DNA from: FEN-1219 sp963713355
Lineage (GTDB): Bacteria > Pseudomonadota > Gammaproteobacteria > Steroidobacterales > Rariloculaceae
Length of the DNA stretch: 64,000 nucleotides
NCBI GenBank assembly: GCA_963713355.1
Contig: CAVQLK010000001.1
Location: 62,001 to 126,000, forward strand
Direction of reading: 5' to 3'
This document shows positions 17,807-25,405 of this stretch, in pieces (the stretch's first letter is position 1; each line of letters opens with the position of its first letter). A program made the position numbers and the translations under genes. The notes below the pieces were generated by a model that ran no database searches, was not told the origin of the DNA, and saw nothing but the letters and a program-made list of their open reading frames with translations.

Positions 17807-18841
17807 TCAACACGCGGCCTCGATCTGCGCGAGCACGGCTCTATCGACCCAGCTCTGCAGCCGGTAGTCTTCTAGGAACGCGCAGTGCCCGCCGCGCGCA
17901 AACACCTCGATCGACAGCGCCGGCGGCGTGGCGAGATCGGCCAGATCCGCGATCGGAATCACGGGATCGTCGGCGGCCGCGATGATCTTCGCGGGCACCG
18001 TCAGGCGCGCGAGCGCGTCGCCCGTGATCGCATAGCCGTTCAAGTAAGAACCTAGATCCGGGAAGCTCGCGTAACGAGTCGCGAAGAACTCCGTCGTCGC
18101 CGTCAACGTCGGAAATCTACGCAGGTCGCCGAAATCGTAGAGCTCGGGGAAGCACGCGGCCTTTGCCTCGAGGCTGCGGCGCCAACGATGCAGGAAATAC
18201 CAACGGTACACCCACCAGCCGTCCTCGAGCGCGCGCATCGTGCTCGACGGCCGAACGACGGGGCAAACGGCGACGACTTTGGTGAGCTCGATACCTGAAG
18301 CCGGCGCGCGCGCGGCTGCGCGCAGTGCGAAATTGCCGCCGAGCGAGTGGCCAACGACGAACGTGCGCTCCGCGCGATGCCGGTTCGTGATCGCCGCCAC
18401 TGCGCCGACGACCTCATCTATGCGACACGAATGGAATAACTCCCGATTCAGGGCGAACGTCTCGCCATGGTCGCGGAAGTTGAGCCTGAACACGTCGAAT
18501 CCGGCGGCATAGAGGAGGCCCCCGACGGATACGATGTAATTCGCCTCGGCGCTGCCTTCCCAGCCATGTAACAGAATCGCGAGCCCCCTGGCTGCCGAGG
18601 GTTGCGCACTGAAATGCCCGAGCAATCGCACGCCGGCGCCGCAATCGACGATCTCATCACGCGACGCGGCCAACAAAGCCGTCGAGCGACGCCGCAGCCA
18701 GCGCTGTCGCCACGGCCAGCCTGCCAACAACGACTGGACGTGCTTGTGGCGCAGGCCATAAGGGGGGTCGAACGCTGCAACGGCGTGCGGCAAACGCGTC
18801 CTCGTACTAGACTGATCGGGACTTGGCAGGGCGTTCGACAC
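17807..18841 (-). CDS. YheT-family alpha/beta hydrolase
   Basis: Esterase-like hydrolase of the YheT/YbeT branch. It starts the core with DPPYGLRHKHVQSLLA, contains the oxyanion HGWEGSAEANYIV segment, the nucleophile motif GHSLGGNFALR, an Asp in AADDPVIPI and the catalytic His in ARGGHCAFLED. The open frame extends to 18940 but overlaps the divergent gene 18909, so I chose the GTG at 18841 (about 344 aa); a TTG at 18793 is also possible. Substrate is unknown; the family probably acts on lipid or acyl esters. Confidence 0.82.
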   Translation of the reverse strand: MSNALPSPDQSSTRTRLPHAVAAFDPPYGLRHKHVQSLLAGWPWRQRWLRRRSTALLAASRDEIVDCGAGVRLLGHFSAQPSAARGLAILLHGWEGSAEANYIVSVGGLLYAAGFDVFRLNFRDHGETFALNRELFHSCRIDEVVGAVAAITNRHRAERTFVVGHSLGGNFALRAAARAPASGIELTKVVAVCPVVRPSSTMRALEDGWWVYRWYFLHRWRRSLEAKAACFPELYDFGDLRRFPTLTATTEFFATRYASFPDLGSYLNGYAITGDALARLTVPAKIIAAADDPVIPIADLADLATPPALSIEVFARGGHCAFLEDYRLQSWVDRAVLAQIEAAC

Positions 18842-18908
18842 AGAATGGTCCGTTCGGCCCTCTACCGATAAGAATAGATAAATAGTAGAACGAGTCGAGC
18901 CCCCGGTT

Positions 18909-20963
18909 ATGCTCGCGACGTTTTTCAATTCGCCGCTCAAACGCCGTTACATGACTGCGGTCCTGCTGATTGCAGGCTCCGTCACGGCAGCGCTGGGCGG
19001 TTTGACCTACCTGCTCGCGGCGGGAGCGCTGTCGGTTGCGGCATTCGCCTGGTCTGCGCTTGCCTGCCTTGCCGCGGGGACGGCCGCCGGACTATGGCTC
19101 ATACGCCGCTTGATCGATCGCTTCTCCGCTCCGCTGCGCGCCGTCACGGCTTCGCTGCAGAGCGGCACCAACGGCGAGCTCGAATCGGCGGGCTTCGTCG
19201 ATACGACGGAGCTGCGCGAGCTCGCCGCCGCGGTCAACGCGATGCGCACGAACCTGCGCTCGAGCACGATCTCGCGCGACTATCTCGATCGGCTGCTGGC
19301 GAGCATGGGCGAGGCGTTGTTGATCACCGATGCCGCCGGCAAGGTCGAACGCGCCAATATGGCCGCCGTCGATCTCTTCAAGCAAGACGAGGCAACGCTG
19401 ATCGGCAAGCTCGCCGACGATCTGATCCTGTCGAACGACCGGCGGCGGACGGAAGGCGTGGCATCGCGTCCGCGCGAAGGCACCGTGCTTCGGCCCGACG
19501 GCACGACCGTCAGCGTCTCCTACACGGTCGCCAACGTGCGCGACGGCGAGACGCTGCAGAGCAAGGTCTACACCGCGCACAACATCGACGAGCGCAAGCG
19601 CGTCGAGCAGCGCATCCGCTATCTTGCGCGCACCGACTCGCTGACGAAGATCGCCAACCGCATGCAGTTCCAGCACTTGCTGCAGCAGTCGATTGCGCGC
19701 GCGCGCCGCAGCCAGCAGTACGTCGCGATGCTTTATCTCGACGTCGACCGCTTCAAGGACATCAACGACACGTTCGGCCACGCCGCCGGCGACACGAGCC
19801 TCGAAATCTTCGCGCGTCGTGTGCTCGCGGAGCTCGGCGAGAACTCGCACGCCGGGCGCTTGGCCGGCGACGAGTTCGCCGTGCTGATCACGGGATTCGA
19901 GCGGCTCGATGCGATGCAGCGCCACTTGAACGAGCTCGCGCCGCGCCTGCTCGCGGCCACGGGCAAGCCGTTCCAGGTGCACGGCGAGGAGATCTTCCTG
20001 ACGGCCAGCATGGGGATCGCCCTCTATCCTCGCGACGGCGACAACGTCATCGATCTGATCCGCAACGCCGATGCTGCGCTCTACGAAGCGAAGAAGGCGG
20101 GCGGCAACAACTTCGAGTACTACTCGAACGACATGAACACCGAAGCCGTCGAGCGCTTGATGCTGAAAAGCAAGCTGCGGCGCGCCTTCGAGCGCGATGA
20201 GCTACGGCTGCACTATCAGCCGAAGTACCACATAGCGACGGGCCGCATCGAAGGCGTCGAAGCGTTGTTGCGCTGGGATCTGCCCGAGCGAGGCCTCGTG
20301 TCTCCGTCACATTTCGTGCCGCTCGCCGAGGAGACGAATCTCATCCTGCAGCTCGGCGATTGGGTGTTGAACCGCGTCTGCGCCGACTATCGGACGTGGC
20401 AGCGCTCCGTGCCGTCGCCATGTCGCGTGTCGCTGAACCTGTCGCTGCGCCAGCTAAAGCAGCGCCGCTTTCTCGATCAGGTACGCGATACCTTCCGCGC
20501 GCATGGAGTGTCGCCGACGTCGCTCGAGCTCGAGATCACCGAGACGACGCTCATGGAAGACCCGGAGCGCACGGTGCGCATTCTCGACGCGCTGTACGGC
20601 ATGGGGCTGCATCTCGCGATCGACGACTTCGGCACGGGCTATTCTTCGTTGTCGGCGCTGCAGCAGTTCCCGATCAACACGCTGAAGATCGACCAATCGT
20701 TCGTGCGCGACGTGGCCATCGATCGCGACGATGCCGCGATCGTCGACGCGATCATCCAGATGGCACACAGCTTGCGGCTCGAGGTCGTAGCCGAGGGCGT
20801 CGAGTCCGAAGCGCAACTCGAGTTCTTGCGCCTGCACGGCTGCGACCACGCACAAGGGCATTTGTTCGGCGATCCGGTGACGGCCGACGAGTTCTGTCAG
20901 CTCTTGCTCGCCGAGTCGGCCGGAACCGGCAAATATCGCGCGCTGTTCGCTGGCGTCCTTTGA
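18909..20963 (+). CDS. PAS-GGDEF-EAL protein (cyclic di-GMP metabolism)
   Basis: 684 aa. Two membrane helices near residues 15-60 are followed by a HAMP-like segment, a PAS domain (about 135-235), a GGDEF domain and an EAL domain. The cyclase signature is RLAGDEF, an AGDEF variant that can be active, with substrate residues in LDVDRFKDINDTFGHAAGD; an RxxD inhibitory site at the usual place is not visible. The EAL domain has EGVEALLRW and DDFGTGYSSLSAL with the metal and catalytic residues expected of an active phosphodiesterase. It is therefore likely bifunctional or mainly a phosphodiesterase, sensing a signal through PAS. Confidence 0.93.
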   Translation: MLATFFNSPLKRRYMTAVLLIAGSVTAALGGLTYLLAAGALSVAAFAWSALACLAAGTAAGLWLIRRLIDRFSAPLRAVTASLQSGTNGELESAGFVDTTELRELAAAVNAMRTNLRSSTISRDYLDRLLASMGEALLITDAAGKVERANMAAVDLFKQDEATLIGKLADDLILSNDRRRTEGVASRPREGTVLRPDGTTVSVSYTVANVRDGETLQSKVYTAHNIDERKRVEQRIRYLARTDSLTKIANRMQFQHLLQQSIARARRSQQYVAMLYLDVDRFKDINDTFGHAAGDTSLEIFARRVLAELGENSHAGRLAGDEFAVLITGFERLDAMQRHLNELAPRLLAATGKPFQVHGEEIFLTASMGIALYPRDGDNVIDLIRNADAALYEAKKAGGNNFEYYSNDMNTEAVERLMLKSKLRRAFERDELRLHYQPKYHIATGRIEGVEALLRWDLPERGLVSPSHFVPLAEETNLILQLGDWVLNRVCADYRTWQRSVPSPCRVSLNLSLRQLKQRRFLDQVRDTFRAHGVSPTSLELEITETTLMEDPERTVRILDALYGMGLHLAIDDFGTGYSSLSALQQFPINTLKIDQSFVRDVAIDRDDAAIVDAIIQMAHSLRLEVVAEGVESEAQLEFLRLHGCDHAQGHLFGDPVTADEFCQLLLAESAGTGKYRALFAGVL

Positions 20964-21014
20964 GCTGCGCCGCTGCGGTATAGTCCAAGGTTCGACGAGC
21001 TTCAAGGAGTTGAC

Positions 21015-21368
21015 ATGAGAGCGCTTACATCCTGGCTGGTGGCAGCCATTGCGAGCGGCTACGGTTTCGCTGCCGCGGCTTGCGAGCCCCCGTCCCCCGT
21101 CCCGATGCCCGACGGCGCCACTGCGACGAGGGAGCAGATGCTTGCGTCGCAGGCGCAGGTTCGCGCGTATCAAGCCGCGATGAATGAGCTGCTCGCGTGC
21201 ATTGCCTCGGAGCTCGAAAGCGAGGGCGAGCAAGCGCCCGACGAGTTCAAGTCGCTGATGGTCTCGAGGCACAACGCGGCCGTAGCGGAGATGGAAGGCG
21301 TGGCCGCCGCGTTCAACGATCAACTGCGCGCATTCAGAGCCGCGAACCCGGCGCCCGCCGCGAATTGA
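21015..21368 (+). CDS. Small secreted protein, unknown function
   Basis: 117 aa with an N-terminal signal peptide (MRALTSWLVAAIASGYGFAAAA) followed by a Cys and a helical, charged mature domain. The segment MLASQAQVRAYQAAMNELLACI and a later HNAAVAEMEGVAAAFNDQLRAFRAA suggest an amphipathic helical hairpin. A GGAG sequence sits 8 bases before the ATG. It follows the c-di-GMP gene on the same strand after a 51-bp gap and may be co-transcribed. No recognised family. Confidence 0.7.
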   Translation: MRALTSWLVAAIASGYGFAAAACEPPSPVPMPDGATATREQMLASQAQVRAYQAAMNELLACIASELESEGEQAPDEFKSLMVSRHNAAVAEMEGVAAAFNDQLRAFRAANPAPAAN

Positions 21369-21388
21369 TCGCGTTTCTCGTTATGCGC

Positions 21389-21409
21389 GCGGCGCCCTCG
21401 AGGCGCCGC
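21389..21409. terminator. Possible bidirectional terminator hairpin
   Basis: A perfect 8-bp stem (GCGGCGCC/GGCGCCGC) with a 5-nt loop lies in the 48-bp gap between two convergent genes. There is no clear U run on either side, so termination efficiency is uncertain. Confidence 0.45.
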
Positions 21410-21416
21410 CCTCGTT

Positions 21417-21644
21417 TCAGGCGCCGAGGTCTTTGAACTGCTGCTTCAAATCGTAGCGCTCGTCGGTCACGATGCGCTCGAGCACTTGCACGCGTTCTTC
21501 GACTTGACGAAGCCGTTCGAGTAGCTCCACGTTGACGGGGTCGTCGCGGCGCGGCGGTCGCTTGCCGTGGGCTATAGCGAACCTGATCAGCTTGAAGATC
21601 AGGACCAGCGCGACCATCGCCAACGCAAACTCAAAAACTTGCAT
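21417..21644 (-). CDS. PspB-like membrane protein with PspC-type tail
   Basis: 75 aa with one membrane helix (FEFALAMVALVLIFKLIRFAI) and a charged cytoplasmic coiled coil. Its last 35 residues, with VEERVQVLERIVTDERYDLK, closely echo the tail of the adjacent PspC, while its size and single helix resemble PspB. It is the distal gene of the psp operon, 39 bases after pspC, with GGGAGG 11 bases upstream of the ATG. It may bind PspA or PspC at the membrane during envelope stress. Confidence 0.72.
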   Translation of the reverse strand: MQVFEFALAMVALVLIFKLIRFAIAHGKRPPRRDDPVNVELLERLRQVEERVQVLERIVTDERYDLKQQFKDLGA

Positions 21645-21683
21645 CCCCAGAGGACCTCCCGCCGCAACTGACTCCGGAAAAAA

Positions 21684-22082
21684 CTACTCTTCGAGCTTAC
21701 GAAACTCTCGCTCGAGCTTGTACCGATTCGACGTCACGTATTTCTCGAGCCGCTGTAATCGCACGTCGAGATCGCGGAACCGATACCGCACGTTGGCCAA
21801 CGTATCGTGCGGGTTCGCTCGCACCTGGCGCTCCACGGGATCGCGCTCGCGCGGCTCGGGCCCCGTGTACGCCCGCACCGGCAACAGCAGGCCGAGGCAC
21901 AGGTAGATGATGCAGATGATCGGGAACGCGAAGAACGCCCCGACCGCGACGACGACGCGCGTGACCGTGACGTCGAAACCGAAGTACTCGGCGATCCCGG
22001 CACAGACGCCGAAGACCATGCCGCGGCGCGGATTGCGGTACAGCCTGTTGATCAGGCCCGGCTCTCGAAGAGGATCGTTCAC
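21684..22082 (-). CDS. pspC: Envelope stress response protein PspC
   Basis: 132 aa. PspC domain with the signature RNPRRGMVFGVCAGIAEYFG, a membrane segment (VVVAVGAFFAFPIICIIYLCL) and a C-terminal coiled coil ending FRKLEE. The start is a GTG at 22082 that overlaps the pspB stop (GTGA), the reason the ORF looks longer upstream. PspC with PspB senses inner-membrane stress and draws PspA away from PspF. Order and spacing match the enterobacterial psp operon. Confidence 0.9.
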   Translation of the reverse strand: MNDPLREPGLINRLYRNPRRGMVFGVCAGIAEYFGFDVTVTRVVVAVGAFFAFPIICIIYLCLGLLLPVRAYTGPEPRERDPVERQVRANPHDTLANVRYRFRDLDVRLQRLEKYVTSNRYKLEREFRKLEE

Positions 22083-22333
22083 TGCTGCTTTCTCCAGTCG
22101 GGCACTTGGGCTTCGAGAATGGTCTCGAGCGCGTTCACGCGGCTCTGCATCGCCTGGCTCTCTTTCCAGAGGTCCTCGAGCATCTGATGCTCGTCGTCCG
22201 ATAAACCCTTCGTGGCCTTCCACTTCGTCGAGTAGTGCATGATCACGATGAAGGGAACGACGATCACCATGAAGATGATCGTCAGGACAAACAGCATCAT
22301 CGCTGGTGGCATACCGAAGCCGCCTGGATCCAT
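22079..22333 (-). CDS. pspB: Envelope stress response protein PspB
   Basis: 84 aa, PspB domain. N-terminal membrane helix (MMLFVLTIIFMVIVVPFIVI) followed by a cytoplasmic amphipathic helix, with LWKESQAMQSRVNALETILE and the family ending VPDWRKQQ. It starts 2 bases after the pspA stop and overlaps pspC, so translation is coupled along the operon. Its role is regulation of PspA together with PspC in response to secretin mislocalisation or loss of proton motive force. Confidence 0.88.
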   Translation of the reverse strand: MDPGGFGMPPAMMLFVLTIIFMVIVVPFIVIMHYSTKWKATKGLSDDEHQMLEDLWKESQAMQSRVNALETILEAQVPDWRKQQ

Positions 22334-22335
22334 GC

Positions 22336-23019
22336 TTAAGCGGATTCGTTGCCGCGCTTCTGCCCGGCACGCTTCGACTTCAGCTCACGCAGCTCCTGCG
22401 CGACGGCATCTTCGTTCTCGAGCTCCGAGAACTCGTCCTTCAAGCCTTTCTTGCCGCCGAGATCGTACGACTCGACGTGCGCCTCGATGTCGTCGATGCG
22501 GCGCTCGAACTGATCGAACCGAATCAGGGCGTCGTCGATGCGCGCGTTGTGCAAGCGCTTGCGCGTCTCGAGCCTGCGGGTCGCCGTGCGCTGCCGGGAG
22601 AGAATCGCCTGTTGACGCGTCTTCGCGTCGACGAGCTTCTCCTCGAGCCTCACCACGTCGTCGTTGAGCTTGTCGAGGCCTTCGCCGAGTGCCTGATGCT
22701 GAGCGCGCAGCGCTTCTGCCGCCGACGTCGCGCGCGCCTTCTCCGCCAAGGCCGCCTTGGCGAGGTCGTCGCGGTTCTTGTCGAGCGCGAGCTCTGCTTT
22801 GGCTTGCCAATCGCGTGCCTCGGTCTCGAGGCTCGTCAGCGAGCGGGTGATCTCTTTGCGGTCCGCGATTCCACGAGCCGCCGTAGAGCGCACCTCGACG
22901 AGCGTGTCCTCCATCTCTTGGATCATGAGGCGCACGAGCTTTTCCGGATCCTCAGCCTTGTCGAGGATCGAGTTGATGTTCGAATTCACGATGTCGCTGA
23001 AGCGCGAGAAGATTCCCAT
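22336..23019 (-). CDS. pspA: Phage shock protein A
   Basis: 227 aa of continuous helical coiled coil, typical of PspA/IM30. It starts GIFSRFSDIVNSNINSILDKAEDPEKLV, the membrane-binding amphipathic helix and hinge, and ends in a charged tail. PspA binds stressed inner membrane as a scaffold and inhibits PspF in unstressed cells. The gene is first in the operon and reads from the sigma-54 promoter at 23055-23073, giving a leader of about 27 bases. Confidence 0.95.
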   Translation of the reverse strand: MGIFSRFSDIVNSNINSILDKAEDPEKLVRLMIQEMEDTLVEVRSTAARGIADRKEITRSLTSLETEARDWQAKAELALDKNRDDLAKAALAEKARATSAAEALRAQHQALGEGLDKLNDDVVRLEEKLVDAKTRQQAILSRQRTATRRLETRKRLHNARIDDALIRFDQFERRIDDIEAHVESYDLGGKKGLKDEFSELENEDAVAQELRELKSKRAGQKRGNESA

Positions 23020-23054
23020 GGCACGCGGCCCTCTAAGTTGTGACTGCGGACGTC

Positions 23055-23073
23055 AAAGCAGAAAGCATGCCAA
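23055..23073 (-). promoter_or_regulatory. Sigma-54 promoter of the psp operon
   Basis: On the minus strand the sequence TTGGCATGCTTTCTGCTTT carries the exact GG-N10-GC spacing of sigma-54 promoters (GG at 23071-23070, GC at 23059-23058). It lies 36 bases before the pspA start, opposite the PspF gene, so the regulator-target logic of the E. coli psp locus is preserved. Confidence 0.85.
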
Positions 23074-23180
23074 GGCCCGTCCCGCGCCCTAAGCAATTGA
23101 AGCGTCTGAGAAATGCGCTCTCGATGTCGAAAATAGGTTTGGGTCCGAGTTTGGTCTTGGGCTAAGATTTCGCCTAAACG

Positions 23181-23193
23181 ACCAACAGTTGGT
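23181..23193. promoter_or_regulatory. Inverted repeat, candidate regulator site
   Basis: ACCAAC-A-GTTGGT is a perfect 6-bp inverted repeat ending 5 bases before the pspF TTG start. It could be an autoregulatory operator or part of the enhancer site for PspF. Two near-copies of GTTTGGG/GTTTGGT at about 23145-23160 lie closer to the pspA promoter and are also enhancer candidates. Confidence 0.35.
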
Positions 23194-23198
23194 GCCAC

Positions 23199-24260
23199 TT
23201 GGCCAGCGCTGCCGCCGCTACGGCGACTCCTGAAAGCATCGGTTTGATCGGCGAGGCGCCGGCTTTCTCGGCCATGCTCGAGCACGTCTCGCGCGCCGCC
23301 AAGCTCGTGAAGCCCGTGCTCGTGATCGGCGAGCGCGGCACCGGCAAGGAGCTCATCGCCTCACGGCTGCATTATCTGTCGCCGCGTTGGGAGCAGGCGC
23401 TGATCAAGGTCAACTGCGCCGCGCTCACGGAGAGCTTGCTCGAGTCGGAGCTGTTCGGTCACCAAGCAGGCGCGTTCACGGGCGCCACGCGCACGCACAT
23501 CGGCCGCTTCGAGCAGGCGGACGGTGGCACGCTCGTGCTCGACGAGCTCGGCACGATTCCGCCACGCATGCAAGAGAAAATCCTGCGCGTCATCGAGTAC
23601 GGCGAATTCCAGCGCGTCGGAGGCTCAGACACGATTCGCACGGACGTGCGCATCGTCGGCGCGACGAACGAGCATCTGCCTCGGCTCGCAGAGCTCGGCC
23701 GCTTTCGCGCGGACTTGCTCGACCGGCTCGCATTCGACGTCATCCACGTGCCGCCCTTGAGAGCGCGCCCCGAGGACATCAACACGCTCGCGTATCACTT
23801 CGCCGTCAACGTGACGAAGGAGCTGCGCCGGCCGTTCTTTCCGGGCTTTACGGCCGACGCGAAGGCAGCGCTGCTCAGTTACACGTGGCCCGGCAACGTC
23901 CGCGAGCTCAAGAACGCGATCGAGCGCAGCGTGTATCGGGCCGAATCGCCCGAGCAGCCGATCAACGAGATCCTGTTCGATCCGTTCGCGTCGCCGTACA
24001 ACCCGGCGCCGGCGCCGGCGCCCGACGACGAGCGGCCGCAAGCCAGCGTCGTCTCGATCGCGCCGTCGGACCAGAGCGTGCCCGCCGATTTTCGGGCCGC
24101 CGTGGCCGCCTTCGAGCGCCAAGTTTTGCGCCGAGCACTCGAGCGCGCGCAGTTCAAGCAAACGGTCGCCGCCAAGATTCTGGGGCTCTCCTATCACCAG
24201 TTCCGCAGCCTGCTGCGCAAGCACGGCCTCGCGAAACAAACAGCGGACGACGGCGACTGA
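23199..24260 (+). CDS. pspF: PspF, sigma-54 dependent activator of psp
   Basis: 353 aa enhancer-binding protein without a receiver domain, as in E. coli PspF. Walker A is GERGTGKE, the sigma-54 loop GAFTGA is intact near residue 91, Walker B is GGTLVLDELGT and the sensor region ends WPGNVRELKNAIERSVYR. A Pro/Ala-rich linker precedes a Fis-type helix-turn-helix (KQTVAAKILGLSYHQFRSLL). The start is a TTG; no ATG or GTG is available before the conserved LIGEAPAF segment. Divergent from pspA. Confidence 0.92.
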   Translation: MASAAAATATPESIGLIGEAPAFSAMLEHVSRAAKLVKPVLVIGERGTGKELIASRLHYLSPRWEQALIKVNCAALTESLLESELFGHQAGAFTGATRTHIGRFEQADGGTLVLDELGTIPPRMQEKILRVIEYGEFQRVGGSDTIRTDVRIVGATNEHLPRLAELGRFRADLLDRLAFDVIHVPPLRARPEDINTLAYHFAVNVTKELRRPFFPGFTADAKAALLSYTWPGNVRELKNAIERSVYRAESPEQPINEILFDPFASPYNPAPAPAPDDERPQASVVSIAPSDQSVPADFRAAVAAFERQVLRRALERAQFKQTVAAKILGLSYHQFRSLLRKHGLAKQTADDGD

Positions 24261-24371
24261 CGCACGTGTCCGCGCTCGGCGACAACCGCTGTCGGTTCAT
24301 GACCGCGTGGTAAGATTCCGGCCCGCGTTCGAGTTTTTGGCCAGCATCGAAAGTCGAGGCAGACGTCATCC

Positions 24372-25361
24372 ATGAGGCAGAAGAGCAAGACGCCGGTTCG
24401 CGTCGCGATCACCGGCGCCGCAGGTCAAATCGGATACCAGCTGGCATTTCGCATCGCGTCCGGGCAATTGTTCGGGGCCGATCAACCGATCATCTTGCAG
24501 CTGCTCGAGATCACGCCGGCTCTCGGCGCACTGAACGGCGTCGCCATGGAGCTCGACGACTGCGCGTTCGAAACGCTTCACGGCGTCGTCGTCACCGACA
24601 AGGCGGAGGCCGCCTTCAAGGACATCAACTACGGGCTGCTCGTCGGCGCGCGGCCGCGGGGCCCCGGCATGGAACGCAAGGACCTGCTGCAGGCGAACGC
24701 GCAGATTTTCTCGGCGCAGGGCAAGGCCCTCGACGCCGTTGCCGACCGCCGCGTGAAGATCCTCGTCGTCGGCAATCCGGCGAACACGAACGCTCTGATC
24801 GCACGCGAGAACGCGAAGGACCTCGATGCTCGCAACTTCACCGCCATGATGCGGCTCGACCACAACCGCGCGAAGGCACAGCTCGCAACCAAGACGAGCT
24901 CGCACGTCAGCGACATCGGCGGGGTCGTCGTCTGGGGTAACCACTCTGCCACCCAGTTCCCGGATCTCGCCCACGCGACGGTCGGCGGCAAGCCTGCCCT
25001 CTCGCGCGTCTCGCCGACCTGGTATCGCGACGAGTTCATCCCGACCGTGCAGCAGCGCGGTGCTGCAATCATCAAAGCGCGTGGTGCGTCGTCGGCGGCT
25101 TCCGCAGCATCGGCGGCCATCGATCACGTCCGCGATTGGGCGCTCGGCACGCCCGGCGACGACTGGGTCAGCATGGCCGTCTCGTCGGACGGTAGCTACG
25201 GCATCAAAGAGGGCGTCATCTACTCCTATCCCGTGCGCTGCGTGCGCGGTGACTATCAGATCGTGCAGGGGCTGCCCGTCGACGACTTCGGCCGCGCGAA
25301 GATGCTCGCGACCGAAACCGAGCTGCGCGAAGAGCGCTCCGGGGTCGAAAACCTCCTCTGA
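24372..25361 (+). CDS. mdh: Malate dehydrogenase (type 2, cytosolic-like)
   Basis: 329 aa NAD-dependent malate dehydrogenase of the citric acid cycle. The NAD fold begins RVAITGAAGQIGYQLAFRIA; the substrate arginines lie in GARPRGPGMERKD; VVGNPANTNALIA and MRLDHNRAKAQLA carry the catalytic Asp/Arg; the catalytic His is in WGNHSATQFPD. The length and motifs are those of the two-domain MDH2-like group, not the lactate-like branch. It is preceded by a likely promoter region of 111 bp after pspF and followed by the acyl-CoA dehydrogenase gene. Confidence 0.97.
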   Translation: MRQKSKTPVRVAITGAAGQIGYQLAFRIASGQLFGADQPIILQLLEITPALGALNGVAMELDDCAFETLHGVVVTDKAEAAFKDINYGLLVGARPRGPGMERKDLLQANAQIFSAQGKALDAVADRRVKILVVGNPANTNALIARENAKDLDARNFTAMMRLDHNRAKAQLATKTSSHVSDIGGVVVWGNHSATQFPDLAHATVGGKPALSRVSPTWYRDEFIPTVQQRGAAIIKARGASSAASAASAAIDHVRDWALGTPGDDWVSMAVSSDGSYGIKEGVIYSYPVRCVRGDYQIVQGLPVDDFGRAKMLATETELREERSGVENLL

Positions 25362-25405
25362 TGCCTCGGGCGCGCGTCGGCGCCGCAAGTTCCTAAGGAG
25401 TCGCG

